Shown: in pieces, positions 39,974 to 49,600 of the stretch | Layout of the letters: every line of letters begins with the position of its first letter | Position numbering within the stretch: the stretch's first letter is position 1 | IMG/VR virus record: IMGVR_UViG_3300032291_001333 | Location: 1-56,529 of that record | Reading direction: 5' to 3' (one strand) | DNA from: a virus | Length of the DNA stretch: 56,529 nt | Program-made: the position numbers and the translations under genes | The notes under the pieces: model-generated | The model's input: the letters and a program-made list of their open reading frames with translations, nothing else | What the model was told of the DNA's origin: nothing | The model's database searches: none

Positions 39974-40598
39974 CACTGGCGGGGATTTCAAACCCGCGCC
40001 CGCAGGTAGCCATCTCGCACGATGCTACCGGATCATCGACCTCGGCACCCAGAAAGTCGTCTGGAAGGGGACCGAGAAGGCGATGAAAAAGATCATCATC
40101 GGCTGGGAGCTTCATGGCGATGATGCCGAAGGTAATCCGCTCCTGACTGAAGACGGTCGCCCGCTGGTTGTCTCGCGCAAGTTCACGCCGTCGCTGGCCG
40201 ACAAGGCTGCTCTCCGTGCGTTCTTGGTTGCATGGCGCGGCAAGCAGTTCACCAACGATGAACTGATGGGCTTCAGCCTGAAGAACATCATTGGCGCATG
40301 GTGCATGATCAACATCAGCCATGAGGATCGTGATGGCAAGACCTACGCCAACATCACCGGAGTCTCCGGCGTCCCTTCGGCCATCAAGAAAGCCGGTCTG
40401 CCTGAGGGTGTAAACCCTGAGGTCATGTTCGACATCGATGAGCCGAACATGGAGGTCTTTGAGTCGTTCACCGACTACATCAAAGATCAGATCATGTCTT
40501 CGCCGGAATGGCAGATGAAGAACGGCGAGCATAAGCCTCAGGGCAGCAAAAAGTCCTCTGGCAATAGCTTTGAAGACGATGACGATATTCCTTTCTAA
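39954..40598 (+). CDS. SSB-like single-stranded DNA-binding protein
   Basis: A 214-aa protein. The core is beta-rich (HLARCYRIIDLGTQKVVWKG; SLKNIIGAWCMINISHEDRD) as expected of a phage OB-fold. The C-terminal tail FEDDDDIPF is the acidic tip seen on bacterial SSB, which recruits SSB-interacting host proteins. It would protect ssDNA for the adjacent exonuclease and the helicase/primase. It overlaps the 54-aa gene by 20 nt. Confidence 0.85.
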   Translation: MSLTVANTGGDFKPAPAGSHLARCYRIIDLGTQKVVWKGTEKAMKKIIIGWELHGDDAEGNPLLTEDGRPLVVSRKFTPSLADKAALRAFLVAWRGKQFTNDELMGFSLKNIIGAWCMINISHEDRDGKTYANITGVSGVPSAIKKAGLPEGVNPEVMFDIDEPNMEVFESFTDYIKDQIMSSPEWQMKNGEHKPQGSKKSSGNSFEDDDDIPF

Positions 40599-40601
40599 TC
40601 A

Positions 40602-40730
40602 ATGACTTGCTTCAACTGCCGATGGAGCAAATGGCATCAGAGGGGGCTGGTTTGCAGCCGGTTCCCTCGTTTTGCCGTGAAGCTCTGTCCTTATTTTGAA
40701 TACGAACCGGGAACAGACAAAGGGGACTAA
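40602..40730 (+). CDS. Very small zinc-binding protein (42 aa)
   Basis: This protein reads MTCFNCRWSKWHQRGLVCSR, continuing to YEPGTDKGD. Four cysteines (3, 6, 18 and 29) with a nearby His make a likely zinc knuckle. It fits exactly between the SSB stop (3 nt) and the next ATG (2 nt), in the operon phase. The function is unknown. Confidence 0.65.
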   Translation: MTCFNCRWSKWHQRGLVCSRFPRFAVKLCPYFEYEPGTDKGD

Positions 40731-40732
40731 AA

Positions 40733-41080
40733 ATGAAACCTGCTACGAGAAAAGCATTGGAAGGAAGCATCAAAAAATGGGAAAAGATTGCTGAAGGAAC
40801 TAAATCAGACAAAGCAACTGACAATTGCTCTTTATGCAAAAGATTTATTTCCAGCAGATTTGATTACTGCCAAAGAGATAACGGAGAAAAATGCCCTGTT
40901 TACGAGGCAACGGGAAAAAAATATTGCATAAATACTCCGTATCAGGACTGGTCAATGTCGGTAAAGAAGCGAGATAAAACCTTTTGCACATACGGAGCCA
41001 AGGCAACTGACGATGAGACGGTGATGTGCGCCGTTCTTGAGGTTGAGTTTCTCAAATCACTTCGACCGGCAAAAGATTAA
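40733..41080 (+). CDS. Cys-rich protein
   Basis: A 115-aa protein with CSLCKRFISSRFDYCQRDNG, KCPVYEATGKKYCINTPYQD and a late Cys pair. At least seven cysteines suggest one or two zinc sites. Similar proteins sit beside phage nucleases. The function is unknown. Confidence 0.72.
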   Translation: MKPATRKALEGSIKKWEKIAEGTKSDKATDNCSLCKRFISSRFDYCQRDNGEKCPVYEATGKKYCINTPYQDWSMSVKKRDKTFCTYGAKATDDETVMCAVLEVEFLKSLRPAKD

Positions 41081-41081
41081 C

Positions 41082-41855
41082 ATGACGCTAATGACATCAA
41101 AGCCTGTGCATGCTGCAGAATCTCAGCATTGGTATACCAAGGACGGATATCCAGCCTACGAAGTGATGTCCCAGAAAGGCACCATGCGGCCTACAACGCT
41201 TCGGGACGCCCGCAAGATGGGTCTGGTGCCATCCGTGACCACGATCATCAGGCAGGCCGCTTCTCCGGGCCTTGACGCATGGAAACAGCAGCAGGTTCTC
41301 CACGCCGCCCTGACCCTGCCGTTGATCCAAGGCGAGTCCGAGGAGGATTACCTCGACCGGATTATGAAGGACAGCAAGGAAACCGCCAAGAAAGCCTCAG
41401 AACGCGGCACAGCACTCCACGCTGCAGTCGAAGGGCATTACGCCGGGGCGCTGGTTTCTGGCGAGTATTTCGGCCATATTGAAGGTGTGAGGATTTCTAT
41501 GGATTCCCACTTCGGCCATCACCAATGGATACCGGAGAAGTCGTTCGCTACCAAGCTTGGATTCGGTGGCAAGCTGGACCTGTGCGGACCCGGAGGCGTG
41601 ATCGATATCAAGTCGAAGGAGTTCGGTCCGGACAACCTCCCCAAAGGCTATGACGAGCATTTGATGCAGCTTGCGGCCTATCGCATGGGCATCGACCTAC
41701 CTTCGGCACGGTGCGCAAACGTCTTCGTCAGCGTCACGAAGCCGGGACTGGTGCATATTGTAGAATGGTCGGAAGAAGACCTGCAGCGAGGCTGGAAGAT
41801 GTTCTGCGGACTGCTTGATTTTTGGTATGCCAAAACCGGACTTCAAAGGGGATAA
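41082..41855 (+). CDS. PD-(D/E)XK exonuclease
   Basis: A 257-aa enzyme. VPSVTTIIRQAASPGLDAWK (50-68) and ERGTALHAAVEGHYAG (107-122) match RecB/Cas4-like phage exonucleases. The catalytic core is GGKLDLCGP (D166), VIDIKSK (D175, K177) and MQLAAYR (195-201). It would process DNA ends for recombination or late concatemer formation, next to the SSB-like gene. ATG 41082 is preferred to a TTG at 41037; it comes one base after the previous TAA. Confidence 0.86.
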   Translation: MTLMTSKPVHAAESQHWYTKDGYPAYEVMSQKGTMRPTTLRDARKMGLVPSVTTIIRQAASPGLDAWKQQQVLHAALTLPLIQGESEEDYLDRIMKDSKETAKKASERGTALHAAVEGHYAGALVSGEYFGHIEGVRISMDSHFGHHQWIPEKSFATKLGFGGKLDLCGPGGVIDIKSKEFGPDNLPKGYDEHLMQLAAYRMGIDLPSARCANVFVSVTKPGLVHIVEWSEEDLQRGWKMFCGLLDFWYAKTGLQRG

Positions 41856-41856
41856 A

Positions 41857-42039
41857 ATGGTCGGACTGATCAAAATGAATGGCGTGTATGCAATCACGTT
41901 TCAGGAGTCTGACAAGGAAAAGATGATCAAGCTCTTTAATCGCGCCCTAAACACTTGGCATCCCACGCCGCCGCAAGACCTGATCGATACTCATGAGGAC
42001 CTGAAAAATGATGATTTACCGTCAGCAACTGCAGGCTAA
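41857..42039 (+). CDS. Small protein (60 aa)
   Basis: This protein reads MVGLIKMNGVYAITFQESDK, continuing to NDDLPSATAG. AAAGGGGAT before ATG 41857 supports this start. It is a compact alpha/beta shape. The function is unknown. Confidence 0.6.
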   Translation: MVGLIKMNGVYAITFQESDKEKMIKLFNRALNTWHPTPPQDLIDTHEDLKNDDLPSATAG

Positions 42040-42163
42040 ATTCCAGAAAGTCTCAAAACACTTCAAGCTATCCAAGGAAGAGCATGCCGCCGCTTGGAAG
42101 TGGGCTGTCGCTGATCCGGTCAACGCATATCGCTGCTATTCCGCGATTGTCAGGACTCTATGA
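42008..42163 (+). CDS. Small helical protein (51 aa)
   Basis: This frame reads MMIYRQQLQAKFQKVSKHFK, with EEHAAAWKWAVADPVNAYRC. It overlaps the previous gene by 32 nt and the next start by 4 nt (ATGA), which is in keeping with this operon's style. It lacks a known family. Confidence 0.5.
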   Translation: MMIYRQQLQAKFQKVSKHFKLSKEEHAAAWKWAVADPVNAYRCYSAIVRTL

Positions 42164-42321
42164 CCGGCAAGTTATGCCAAAGCTGTCAACGCCGGGAAGC
42201 CGTGAAGCTTGTCCCGATGACTAGGATCAAGCGCAATTTATGGAAGTGCCAAGTCTGCATCGACAGGCAGAACGCTCCCGGCGAAGGTGTGGGAAATTTT
42301 AAAAGGAAAAGTCATGATTGA
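42160..42321 (+). CDS. Very small zinc-ribbon protein (53 aa)
   Basis: This protein reads MTGKLCQSCQRREAVKLVPM, with LWKCQVCIDRQN. Two CxxC pairs 24 residues apart give a zinc ribbon. It starts on an ATGA overlap. It may bind nucleic acid or host polymerase; the function is unknown. Confidence 0.6.
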   Translation: MTGKLCQSCQRREAVKLVPMTRIKRNLWKCQVCIDRQNAPGEGVGNFKRKSHD

Positions 42322-42541
42322 ATGGGCTGAAGTAAACGAGAAGGGCGACCTTGTGATCGACTGGAATGAAGTCTTCGATAACTCACAAGACTACGACCAC
42401 GGACTGAAGACCTACGGGACCTCCCTTGGGAAGCTCATTGCCTTAGTCCAGAAAGATGCGTTCGAAAAGGGATTCTTGGCGGGCATCGACGCAAAGCATC
42501 CGGACCACAGACTACTTGCCTACACCGGAGGAAACTCATGA
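42314..42541 (+). CDS. Small acidic protein (75 aa)
   Basis: This protein reads MIEWAEVNEKGDLVIDWNEV, with DHGLKTYGTSLGKLIALVQK. ATG 42314 is chosen after AAAAGG; a frame nine codons longer exists. The function is unknown. Confidence 0.55.
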   Translation: MIEWAEVNEKGDLVIDWNEVFDNSQDYDHGLKTYGTSLGKLIALVQKDAFEKGFLAGIDAKHPDHRLLAYTGGNS

Positions 42542-42735
42542 CAAAGAATGAATTTGAAGACCTCGTAAAGCAGGTTTACTTCTACTGCGAAAACAGGGAC
42601 CCGAACGGTCTATACCCAGACAGAGACATCGACCTGCGCGAGTTTGCGTCGAAGCTGATTGCGGTCTATGAGGCGAAGATCAAGGCCGAAAGCCAAGTCC
42701 CTGTCTGCTCGTTGCTGTCAAAATCAAATAAATAA
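42538..42735 (+). CDS. Small protein, last rightward gene
   Basis: A 65-aa protein, MTKNEFEDLVKQVYFYCENR, with DRDIDLREFASKLIAVYEAK. It has an ATGA overlap with the preceding gene. It ends 1 bp from the stop of the convergent late operon, with no terminator between them. The function is unknown. Confidence 0.6.
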   Translation: MTKNEFEDLVKQVYFYCENRDPNGLYPDRDIDLREFASKLIAVYEAKIKAESQVPVCSLLSKSNK

Positions 42736-42736
42736 A

Positions 42737-43906
42737 TTATTGAATTTGGCGTAGGCCACCAGCAATTTGAGTTTGTTGTGGAACACTTAAATTCATTGCA
42801 CTAATGGCTGGACCAGCATATCTTGCGGCCATAATTTCCTGCTTAGAAGGTTGCACAGGCAAAGCTTCAAATCTTTTCCTTGCGGAGACGTTTTCCATTC
42901 TCTCCTTGGGAATACCTTTAATCGCCTCATATAAAAATTGAGCAGGAATTGATGCAGCCGCAGCACCACCGCCAATAAGTCTTGGCAATGCTTTTGGTAT
43001 CAATGTCGCAAGCGACCCTAGTCCACCAACACCTTGAATTGCAGCGGTTGGAATATCTCCCTCTTTTGCTGCGCGAGCGGCTTCAGCAACTTGAAGGCCA
43101 CCAAGTCCACCCATGATCGCGCCAGTGATTGGACCACCACCAAATAAACTAGACAGCCTACTAATTGCCTCAGACTTCTTGCCCTTAGAAATTAAATCTT
43201 CAATTTCTTGAATTTTTTTTGAAAAATTAATTTCAGTTGTTTGTGTGGTCGCAGCTTTTGAAGATGAAAGTTCATCCGCAACTTTTGACGGAATCATTAT
43301 TTGTCCGGGCTTGGCATCCGTTAATTTGTAATCACCATAACCAAGATTGCCAATTATTTTTATATTTTTTATATCTTTTTCAATTAAGCCCTTACCGCCA
43401 GTTGGAGATTCTTTTGTTTTATCTGTTGCAATATCAAGAACTGCTTCAGGAAGTTGATGTTTTTGACCGGCCTCAGCCTTCATCCAATTTTTTACGCCAG
43501 AATCACCTTCAATTTTAGGGCCGGAAGCTCTTTGATATAAATCAAAAATATCTTGAACGCTAGATTCTTTTATACCACCTCCCAATTTAATTTGGGCAAG
43601 AAGTGAAGCCTCTTGAATTTTTCCTGCTGCGCGAAGATTATTTATTTCATTGATAACAGAAGAAATTGACTCTTTCTTGGGAAGACGTTTTTCTCCAATT
43701 CCTGCAGCCAAACCAGCGCCAGCACCTAAAATTGGATAAGTAACTTTATCAAAAACAGACCGCATTGATCCCGTCTTTCCACTAGATTGCGGAAGATTAA
43801 ATTCATCCGAAAGGAATGGATTATCTTTTGACAAATCCTCTTCCTTGCTTTCATTTTCAGCAAAAAATGGATTATTTACAGATAAGTCTTCTTGAATGTC
43901 GCTCAT
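42737..43906 (-). CDS. Internal virion/ejection-type protein
   Basis: A 389-aa protein and the last late gene. The N-terminus has a short internal repeat (EDLSVNNPFF, EDLSKDNPFL). The middle is helical with a mixed basic stretch. Residues about 270-340 are glycine- and alanine-rich and hydrophobic (GAIMGGLGGLQVAEAARAAK; LIGGGAAAASIPAQFLY). Such segments are typical of proteins that form or cross the host envelope during DNA ejection. It is AT-rich compared with the capsid genes. The function is inferred from layout. Confidence 0.65.
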   Translation of the reverse strand: MSDIQEDLSVNNPFFAENESKEEDLSKDNPFLSDEFNLPQSSGKTGSMRSVFDKVTYPILGAGAGLAAGIGEKRLPKKESISSVINEINNLRAAGKIQEASLLAQIKLGGGIKESSVQDIFDLYQRASGPKIEGDSGVKNWMKAEAGQKHQLPEAVLDIATDKTKESPTGGKGLIEKDIKNIKIIGNLGYGDYKLTDAKPGQIMIPSKVADELSSSKAATTQTTEINFSKKIQEIEDLISKGKKSEAISRLSSLFGGGPITGAIMGGLGGLQVAEAARAAKEGDIPTAAIQGVGGLGSLATLIPKALPRLIGGGAAAASIPAQFLYEAIKGIPKERMENVSARKRFEALPVQPSKQEIMAARYAGPAISAMNLSVPQQTQIAGGLRQIQ

Positions 43907-45588
43907 TTTTTCATGGCTCCCAATGATTTTTGGGCGGCAGATTCAACGGCAAACTCAAACTGTTTTTGCAATTTTTTTGCACTATCAGACATCGCAAAAT
44001 CTTTATAAAGTAATTTTGGATTTTTTTGATGTTCTTCGTAGAACGCAGAAGCAATCATTTTATCGTATTCATTCTGAAGTCTAAGTTTTCTAGCGGTATA
44101 AGCCAAAAATTCAGGAGAATTTTTTTCGTTACCTCTTACCGCTTGAACCATTTGATCTTCATAATTAGATACAGACCCCTTTAATTTTGAGGCCTGCTCA
44201 AGAGACATTTCCATTAACATTGATCTGACATTTTGAATAACTAATTGCTGTTCTTTAGGCAGATTTTTTTCAACAACCTCTTCTATTGGAAGTCTTGCCC
44301 TCCAATTACCAAGATGAAATCCTTCATTAAGATAATTTGCAATAGTTTTTCCAACAAATTCTTGACGCATAAGACCTATTGCCTCAGGATTTTTAGTTAC
44401 ATAATCTTCTAGTCTCTTTGCAATAGATATATTTTTATCTGCATCTTTAATAACATTCGGAATGTTGCTAACAATTTTATTGTTTTCTCTTTCATTAGTC
44501 GCCGCTGTTTCAACATCAGTTCTAGCTTTTGTTTCTGCGGAGGCCCTTTCTGCAGCAATTTGAGTTGTAGTCTTGGCTGTAAAAGGTTTTTCTTGAACAG
44601 CCTGTTGAGTAGATTTCTGTTCAGACAATTGGCGAATATAAGCCTGCCTCATTTCTTCACGTATCTTAGGGTCTGGATGCTGATCAATTTGAGCAAAAAT
44701 ATTTCGCGGATCGCCTTTTAAATTTGCAGAAGGTAGATTTGCAGGAGTTGAAGGCGCGGATGATGCGGCAGAAGGAGCGCCTTGACCACGGAGGCTTGCT
44801 ATTCTTGCATTACCTTCTTCCGGACTAATTCGTTCATCAGCAACCAATTCACGAATGGTTTTTTCTGCAGCAACTATATCTGTCTCCCTGCCGTAGATGT
44901 TCGAACGTGCGGCAAACGCTCTTGCACCGGCTTGCTGCTCAGGAGGAAGCATTGAAATGTAAGCGTTTAAAGCCTTAGTAGCTTCAGCACTCTTTGACTC
45001 GTCAAGCTGGAATTTAAGCAAATTAGTTATTGCTGACTTCGGATCAAGGACAGATGCTATGTCAAGCATTTGAAGAGCCTGCGGGGACAGATTCATACCG
45101 CCTTGACCACCCGAACTGCCTTGCCCTCTTAACTGGCTGATCGCACCCCTGAGCATGTTATCTTTGCTTTGCTCAAGCTCTTTTAAATTAAGATCAAGCT
45201 TCATCTTTGCAAGATCAGTCTCAATTCCGCGACGCTCTTTCTGGACAGCACTTACCCCACCCAACGCATTGCTCAGAGACTCACCAAAACTGCCGCCGCG
45301 AGTAGGTGCGCCAAAGCCCTGCGCCAAGGCCATGAAGAGGTCCTGAGGGCCGGAGATACGCGCCTCAAGACTTTCAATAAGCCGTCTGCTAATTGCATTA
45401 ACTTCGCGCCTTTGCTCATCGTATTCAATTCTTGCCTTAGTCAGAGGGTCCATAGCCTCCTTCGTGACCATCTGCTCCGGAGATGGTTGTCCCAGAGGAG
45501 GAGGCGGCGACCCTTGAGGATCATATCCAATATCATAAATTGGATTTGAAACTAACGCATCAAGACCACCTTGATTTTTATCGGCCAT
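43903..45588 (-). CDS. Internal virion/ejection-type protein
   Basis: A 561-aa helical, glutamine- and alanine-rich protein. The N-terminus is LVSNPIYDIGYDPQG, which shares eight residues with the end of the preceding protein. Long coiled-coil regions follow (ATTQIAAERASAETKARTD; YVTKNPEAIGLMRQEFVG). It overlaps the downstream gene by ATGA. It is likely carried in the capsid. No enzymatic motif is visible. Confidence 0.65.
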   Translation of the reverse strand: MADKNQGGLDALVSNPIYDIGYDPQGSPPPPLGQPSPEQMVTKEAMDPLTKARIEYDEQRREVNAISRRLIESLEARISGPQDLFMALAQGFGAPTRGGSFGESLSNALGGVSAVQKERRGIETDLAKMKLDLNLKELEQSKDNMLRGAISQLRGQGSSGGQGGMNLSPQALQMLDIASVLDPKSAITNLLKFQLDESKSAEATKALNAYISMLPPEQQAGARAFAARSNIYGRETDIVAAEKTIRELVADERISPEEGNARIASLRGQGAPSAASSAPSTPANLPSANLKGDPRNIFAQIDQHPDPKIREEMRQAYIRQLSEQKSTQQAVQEKPFTAKTTTQIAAERASAETKARTDVETAATNERENNKIVSNIPNVIKDADKNISIAKRLEDYVTKNPEAIGLMRQEFVGKTIANYLNEGFHLGNWRARLPIEEVVEKNLPKEQQLVIQNVRSMLMEMSLEQASKLKGSVSNYEDQMVQAVRGNEKNSPEFLAYTARKLRLQNEYDKMIASAFYEEHQKNPKLLYKDFAMSDSAKKLQKQFEFAVESAAQKSLGAMKK

Positions 45589-45596
45589 AATTTTTC

Positions 45597-46679
45597 TCAG
45601 TAATCATAGATTTCATTTACAAGATCAGAGAGATCATCACCAATATCATAAATTGGATTGGAGACGTCATCAATAATTGGACTGGAGCCACCACCGGTAG
45701 TGTCTCCACCAGTAGTCCCGCTGGGAGGGGCTGGTAATGGCGGGACATTAGGGGCGGGACGTAATGGTGGAAAATCAGGGTTTCTTCCTCTAATAATATC
45801 AAGGAGTCCCTGATATAAGTTGCCACCAGCAGAAGGACCGGTTCCATCCCTACCCGTAGGACTTGCAAGAAGGCCAGCGGTAGAAAGAACTTGAAGCAAC
45901 TGAGAAAGACCGGACTGCTGATACGCCCCCGGCATCGGACCCTTGAACGTCTGAGTTTGAGATGTCGGCACCTGAATTCCTCTCATCACGTTCGAAGCCT
46001 TCGTCAGTGCGCTCATCGGGTAATCAAGCTGCGCCTGCTCCTGCGCCTGCTGTTGAGCGCCAAGCTTAGACATCACATCAAGGCCACCCACACCTTGCTC
46101 ATAAGCGCGGCCACTGAGTTCGCCAAGCGTCTTTGATGCATTGAGATTAAGCTCAGCCTGCGCCTTCGCTGCAGCCGTTGCAGCGTCAAAGCCTTGCGCC
46201 AGATACTTAGCCTGAAGGCCACTGGTATCGAGCGCGGATTCACGCGCCACGTTGCCGTAGACCTGCATGCCTCGCTTCGATCCGAACTGACCCGATCCTA
46301 CCGCACCGGCAGTCGCTGCAGGAGCCAGCCTATTCTGGAAGTTCTGAAGGCCAGTTCGACCAATCTCACTGATGACCCGCTGCGTGTAGGGGTTCATGTA
46401 TTGATCGATGTTCTGCATGAACGGCTGAGTCGCCACGTTCGTAGCGGTCTGCGTCGCCTGAGCCAATGCAGGTTGACCCGCCTGAATGGCTGTAGGCGCA
46501 TTGGCAAAATTCTGAGTCTGCAGGGGGCTAAAGCCAGCAACACCACCGGTATCGACGGCATTCATCGCACCACTGGCAAGCAGACTTTGATAGTTGTTAT
46601 ACCATTCCGGAGCAGTCGTCGCAGTGGTCTGCGTCGTCTGAACATCCGGCATCGGATCGCCTTGAGTGAAACTAGCCAT
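45597..46679 (-). CDS. Internal virion/ejection-type protein
   Basis: A 360-aa protein. Residues 30-230 are alanine- and glutamine-rich helices (NFANAPTAIQAGQPALAQAT; LAPAATAGAVGSGQFGSKRG). The C-terminal 90 residues are proline-rich (RPAPNVPPLPAPPSGTTGG), ending SNPIYDIGDDLSDLVNEIYD. Proteins with this GQFGSKRGM pattern occur in phage ejection-protein sets. It overlaps the 1428-aa gene by 8 nt. Confidence 0.68.
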   Translation of the reverse strand: MASFTQGDPMPDVQTTQTTATTAPEWYNNYQSLLASGAMNAVDTGGVAGFSPLQTQNFANAPTAIQAGQPALAQATQTATNVATQPFMQNIDQYMNPYTQRVISEIGRTGLQNFQNRLAPAATAGAVGSGQFGSKRGMQVYGNVARESALDTSGLQAKYLAQGFDAATAAAKAQAELNLNASKTLGELSGRAYEQGVGGLDVMSKLGAQQQAQEQAQLDYPMSALTKASNVMRGIQVPTSQTQTFKGPMPGAYQQSGLSQLLQVLSTAGLLASPTGRDGTGPSAGGNLYQGLLDIIRGRNPDFPPLRPAPNVPPLPAPPSGTTGGDTTGGGSSPIIDDVSNPIYDIGDDLSDLVNEIYDY

Positions 46680-49600
46680 TTTTACTTCCTTTCGGCTTTT
46701 GCGCCATTTTCAGGTATTCCAAAGGGCTTTTGGCCTTCGGGGGTATTTTATCAGTAGGCGCTGATCTTTTATGCGCCCGAATATTTTCACGAAACTTGTC
46801 CAAAATCTCTGCGCCAGCCTTGGAAGAGCCATCCCCAAGGGCGGCAACCGTATCCGCGTCGATCACGTATTCGCCGTCTGCAAGCATCGTAGGAATGTCG
46901 TCCGACTGACCCGTCCCCGGACCATTCACCGCAAAGCCTCTCTTCATGTGGCGAGCGTAGTATCGATCCTCAGGGCCGGGAATGAACTCTACAGGATTGT
47001 GTTCGGCATGAACCTCGCCGCCGACCTTGTAGCCGCGCTTACCGAGGACCGAAGCAAGCTCACCAATAATCTGAGAGTAGTCTTTTTCCTGAGACGGCTG
47101 AGCCTGACCTGAATTAACAAAACTCGGCTGGAGATAAGACTTTAAAGGACTGTCATATTTCTGATTAGGCTCGGCTAAAATTTTTCCAAGCTTTTCCATC
47201 GTGTTTTGGTAATTTATGCCTTCAAGTTGCCTCTGAGTTTCAGCCTGTCCAGTCGCAACATTTTGCGAAAGTCCTGAAACAGTTCCGCCCAAATTAGAAA
47301 CACTTCCAAGTAAACCGGAAACGGTCCCACCCAAACCTGAAACACTTCCAAGTAAACCGGAAACGGTCCCGCCCAAATTACTTATTTGATTGCCGACCTC
47401 TTCAAACTGAGTTCCGGTATCAAGACCAAGCTCAGTCAGTTGACGGTTAATGTCTTCATTGGACTGAGTGACATCTTCACTCAAGTCATCGATTGCCATT
47501 CTCGTCGCTGTATCTCTGTCAAGCCCTGACTGCATGTAGGCATTGATGTTTGTTTGAAGAGCATTAATTTGAGTATTAACATCTTCAAACTGAGTGCCGG
47601 TATCAAGACCAAGTTCTGACAGTTGACGGTTGATGTCTTCATTAGACTGAGTGAAATCATTGCTAAGATCATCAATCGCCAATTGCAATGCGGTATCTCT
47701 ATCGATACCAGACTGCATATAGGCATTCACGTTTGTTTCAAGAGAATTGATGCCGGTTTGAAACTGCTCAGTCAAACCTGTCTGGACGTCACTAATAGCC
47801 TGCTCAAGAGTTTTACCTTGGCTCAATAGAGCCAATGCCTGATCTTTTTGAGTGTCGCTTAATTGGTCAAATTGAGACTGAAAGCTTTCCTGAACTCCAG
47901 TCAATTGATTGGTAAGCCCCGTTCTAACGTCACCAATTTGCTCAGTCAAACCTGTTCGAACGTCACTAATAGCTTGATTAGTATTTAGTCCAAGTTCCGT
48001 CAGTTGACGATTAATGTCTTCATTTGACTTAGTGACATCTTCACTCAAGTCATCGATTGCTAATTGAGTAGCAGTGTCTCTATCAATTCCTGACTGAATA
48101 TAAGAATTAATTTTTGTATCTAGTTCATTAATTCCTGTTTGAAACTGCTCAGTCAAGCCAGTCTGAACGTCACTAATAGCTTGCTCAAGCGTTTTACCTT
48201 GGCTCAATAAAGCCAATGCCTGATCTTTTTGTGCGTCACTTAATTGGTCAAATTGAGTCTGAAAGCTTTCCTGAACTCCAGTCAATTGATTGGTAAGCCC
48301 CGTTCTAACGTCACCAATTTGCTCAGTCAAACCTGTTCGAACGTCACCAATCTGATCAGTCAAACCTGTTCGAACGTCACTAATTGCTTGATTAGTATTT
48401 AGTCCAAGTTCCGTCAGTTGACGATTGATATCTTCATTAGACTGAGTGAAATCATTGCTAAGATCATCAATTGCTAATTGAGTCGCAGTATCTCTGTCAA
48501 TACCTGATTGAATATAAGAATTAATTTTTGTATCTAAATCATTAATTCCTGTTTGAAGTTGACCGGTCAGTTCTGTCTTAACACTGTCAATAGCACTTTC
48601 AAGTGACTGACCCTGACTAACTAACGCAAGAGCTTGATCTTTTTGAGCGTCGTTCAATTGATCAAACTGAGCTTGGAAATTACTTTCAAGACCTGTGATT
48701 TTATCAGTCAAGCCTGTTCTAACGTCACCAATCTGCTCAGTCAAACCTGCTTGAACGCTACTTATGGCACTCTCAAGTGACTGCCCTTGGCTCAATAGAG
48801 CCAACGCCTGATCTTTTTGTGCGTCGCTTAATTGATCAAATTGCGTCTGAAAGCTTTGCTGAACTCCAGTCAATTCATTAGAAAATTGGGAACCAAGATT
48901 TTCAAGTCCAGTTTGGAATTGATTCGTAAGTCCTGTTTGAACGCCAGTAAGTTGATCGGTAAGTCCTGTTTGAACATTGGCAATAGCTTGCTCCAAAGAT
49001 TCACCTTGAGCAATTCGATCACTTATTTCTTGCTGCTGTAAAGCAGTCAAGTTGGATATCTGGTCGTTTAACATTGACTGATCCGGAGTGTTGTTGACTG
49101 CATCTAGCGGAGGCAAAAAATTTTGCGTTTGCCCCCCAACTGGCGGTTCTGTCGGAGGATTAACAATATTGTTTATTGCTTCATCGACAAAAAGAGACTC
49201 AGGAGATTGAGTATTTTCTTGAACCTCAGGAGTAATAACAGGGGCTTCTGTAGAAGTAGGCGGTGGCGATTCATCCGGAACCATGAATGCCATAGTTCCA
49301 TCAGGAAGTGTTGTTGCCTCAATACCACCTTGGTTAGCCTCATCGTAGGTGGCAAGACGCATTCCCTTTGGTGCCTGAATTGTTTCAGAGCCTTCCATTC
49401 CCTGATAAAAAGGAGAGCCTGCAACATCAATTCTGGTCCCGCCTACATTAGATGTGTCGGCATATTGAAGCGGCGACAAGTCGTTACCAGCTACAACGGG
49501 AGGAGCTATGGTAGTCGGTGCTGCTCCACCGTAATATCCGCCAGCCTGAGCTTCAACGTCCCTTGAGTTCGGATCAGATAAAAGATTAGTTGCCAAAGAC

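Noticed and set aside
39960-40532. 190-aa minus-strand frame opposite the SSB-like gene
   Set aside because: No ribosome site. The plus-strand protein has an acidic SSB tip and correct operon spacing.
47400-48800. CRISPR-like array
   Set aside because: Repeats are long, in frame and encode a coiled coil; there are no short identical repeats with unique spacers.
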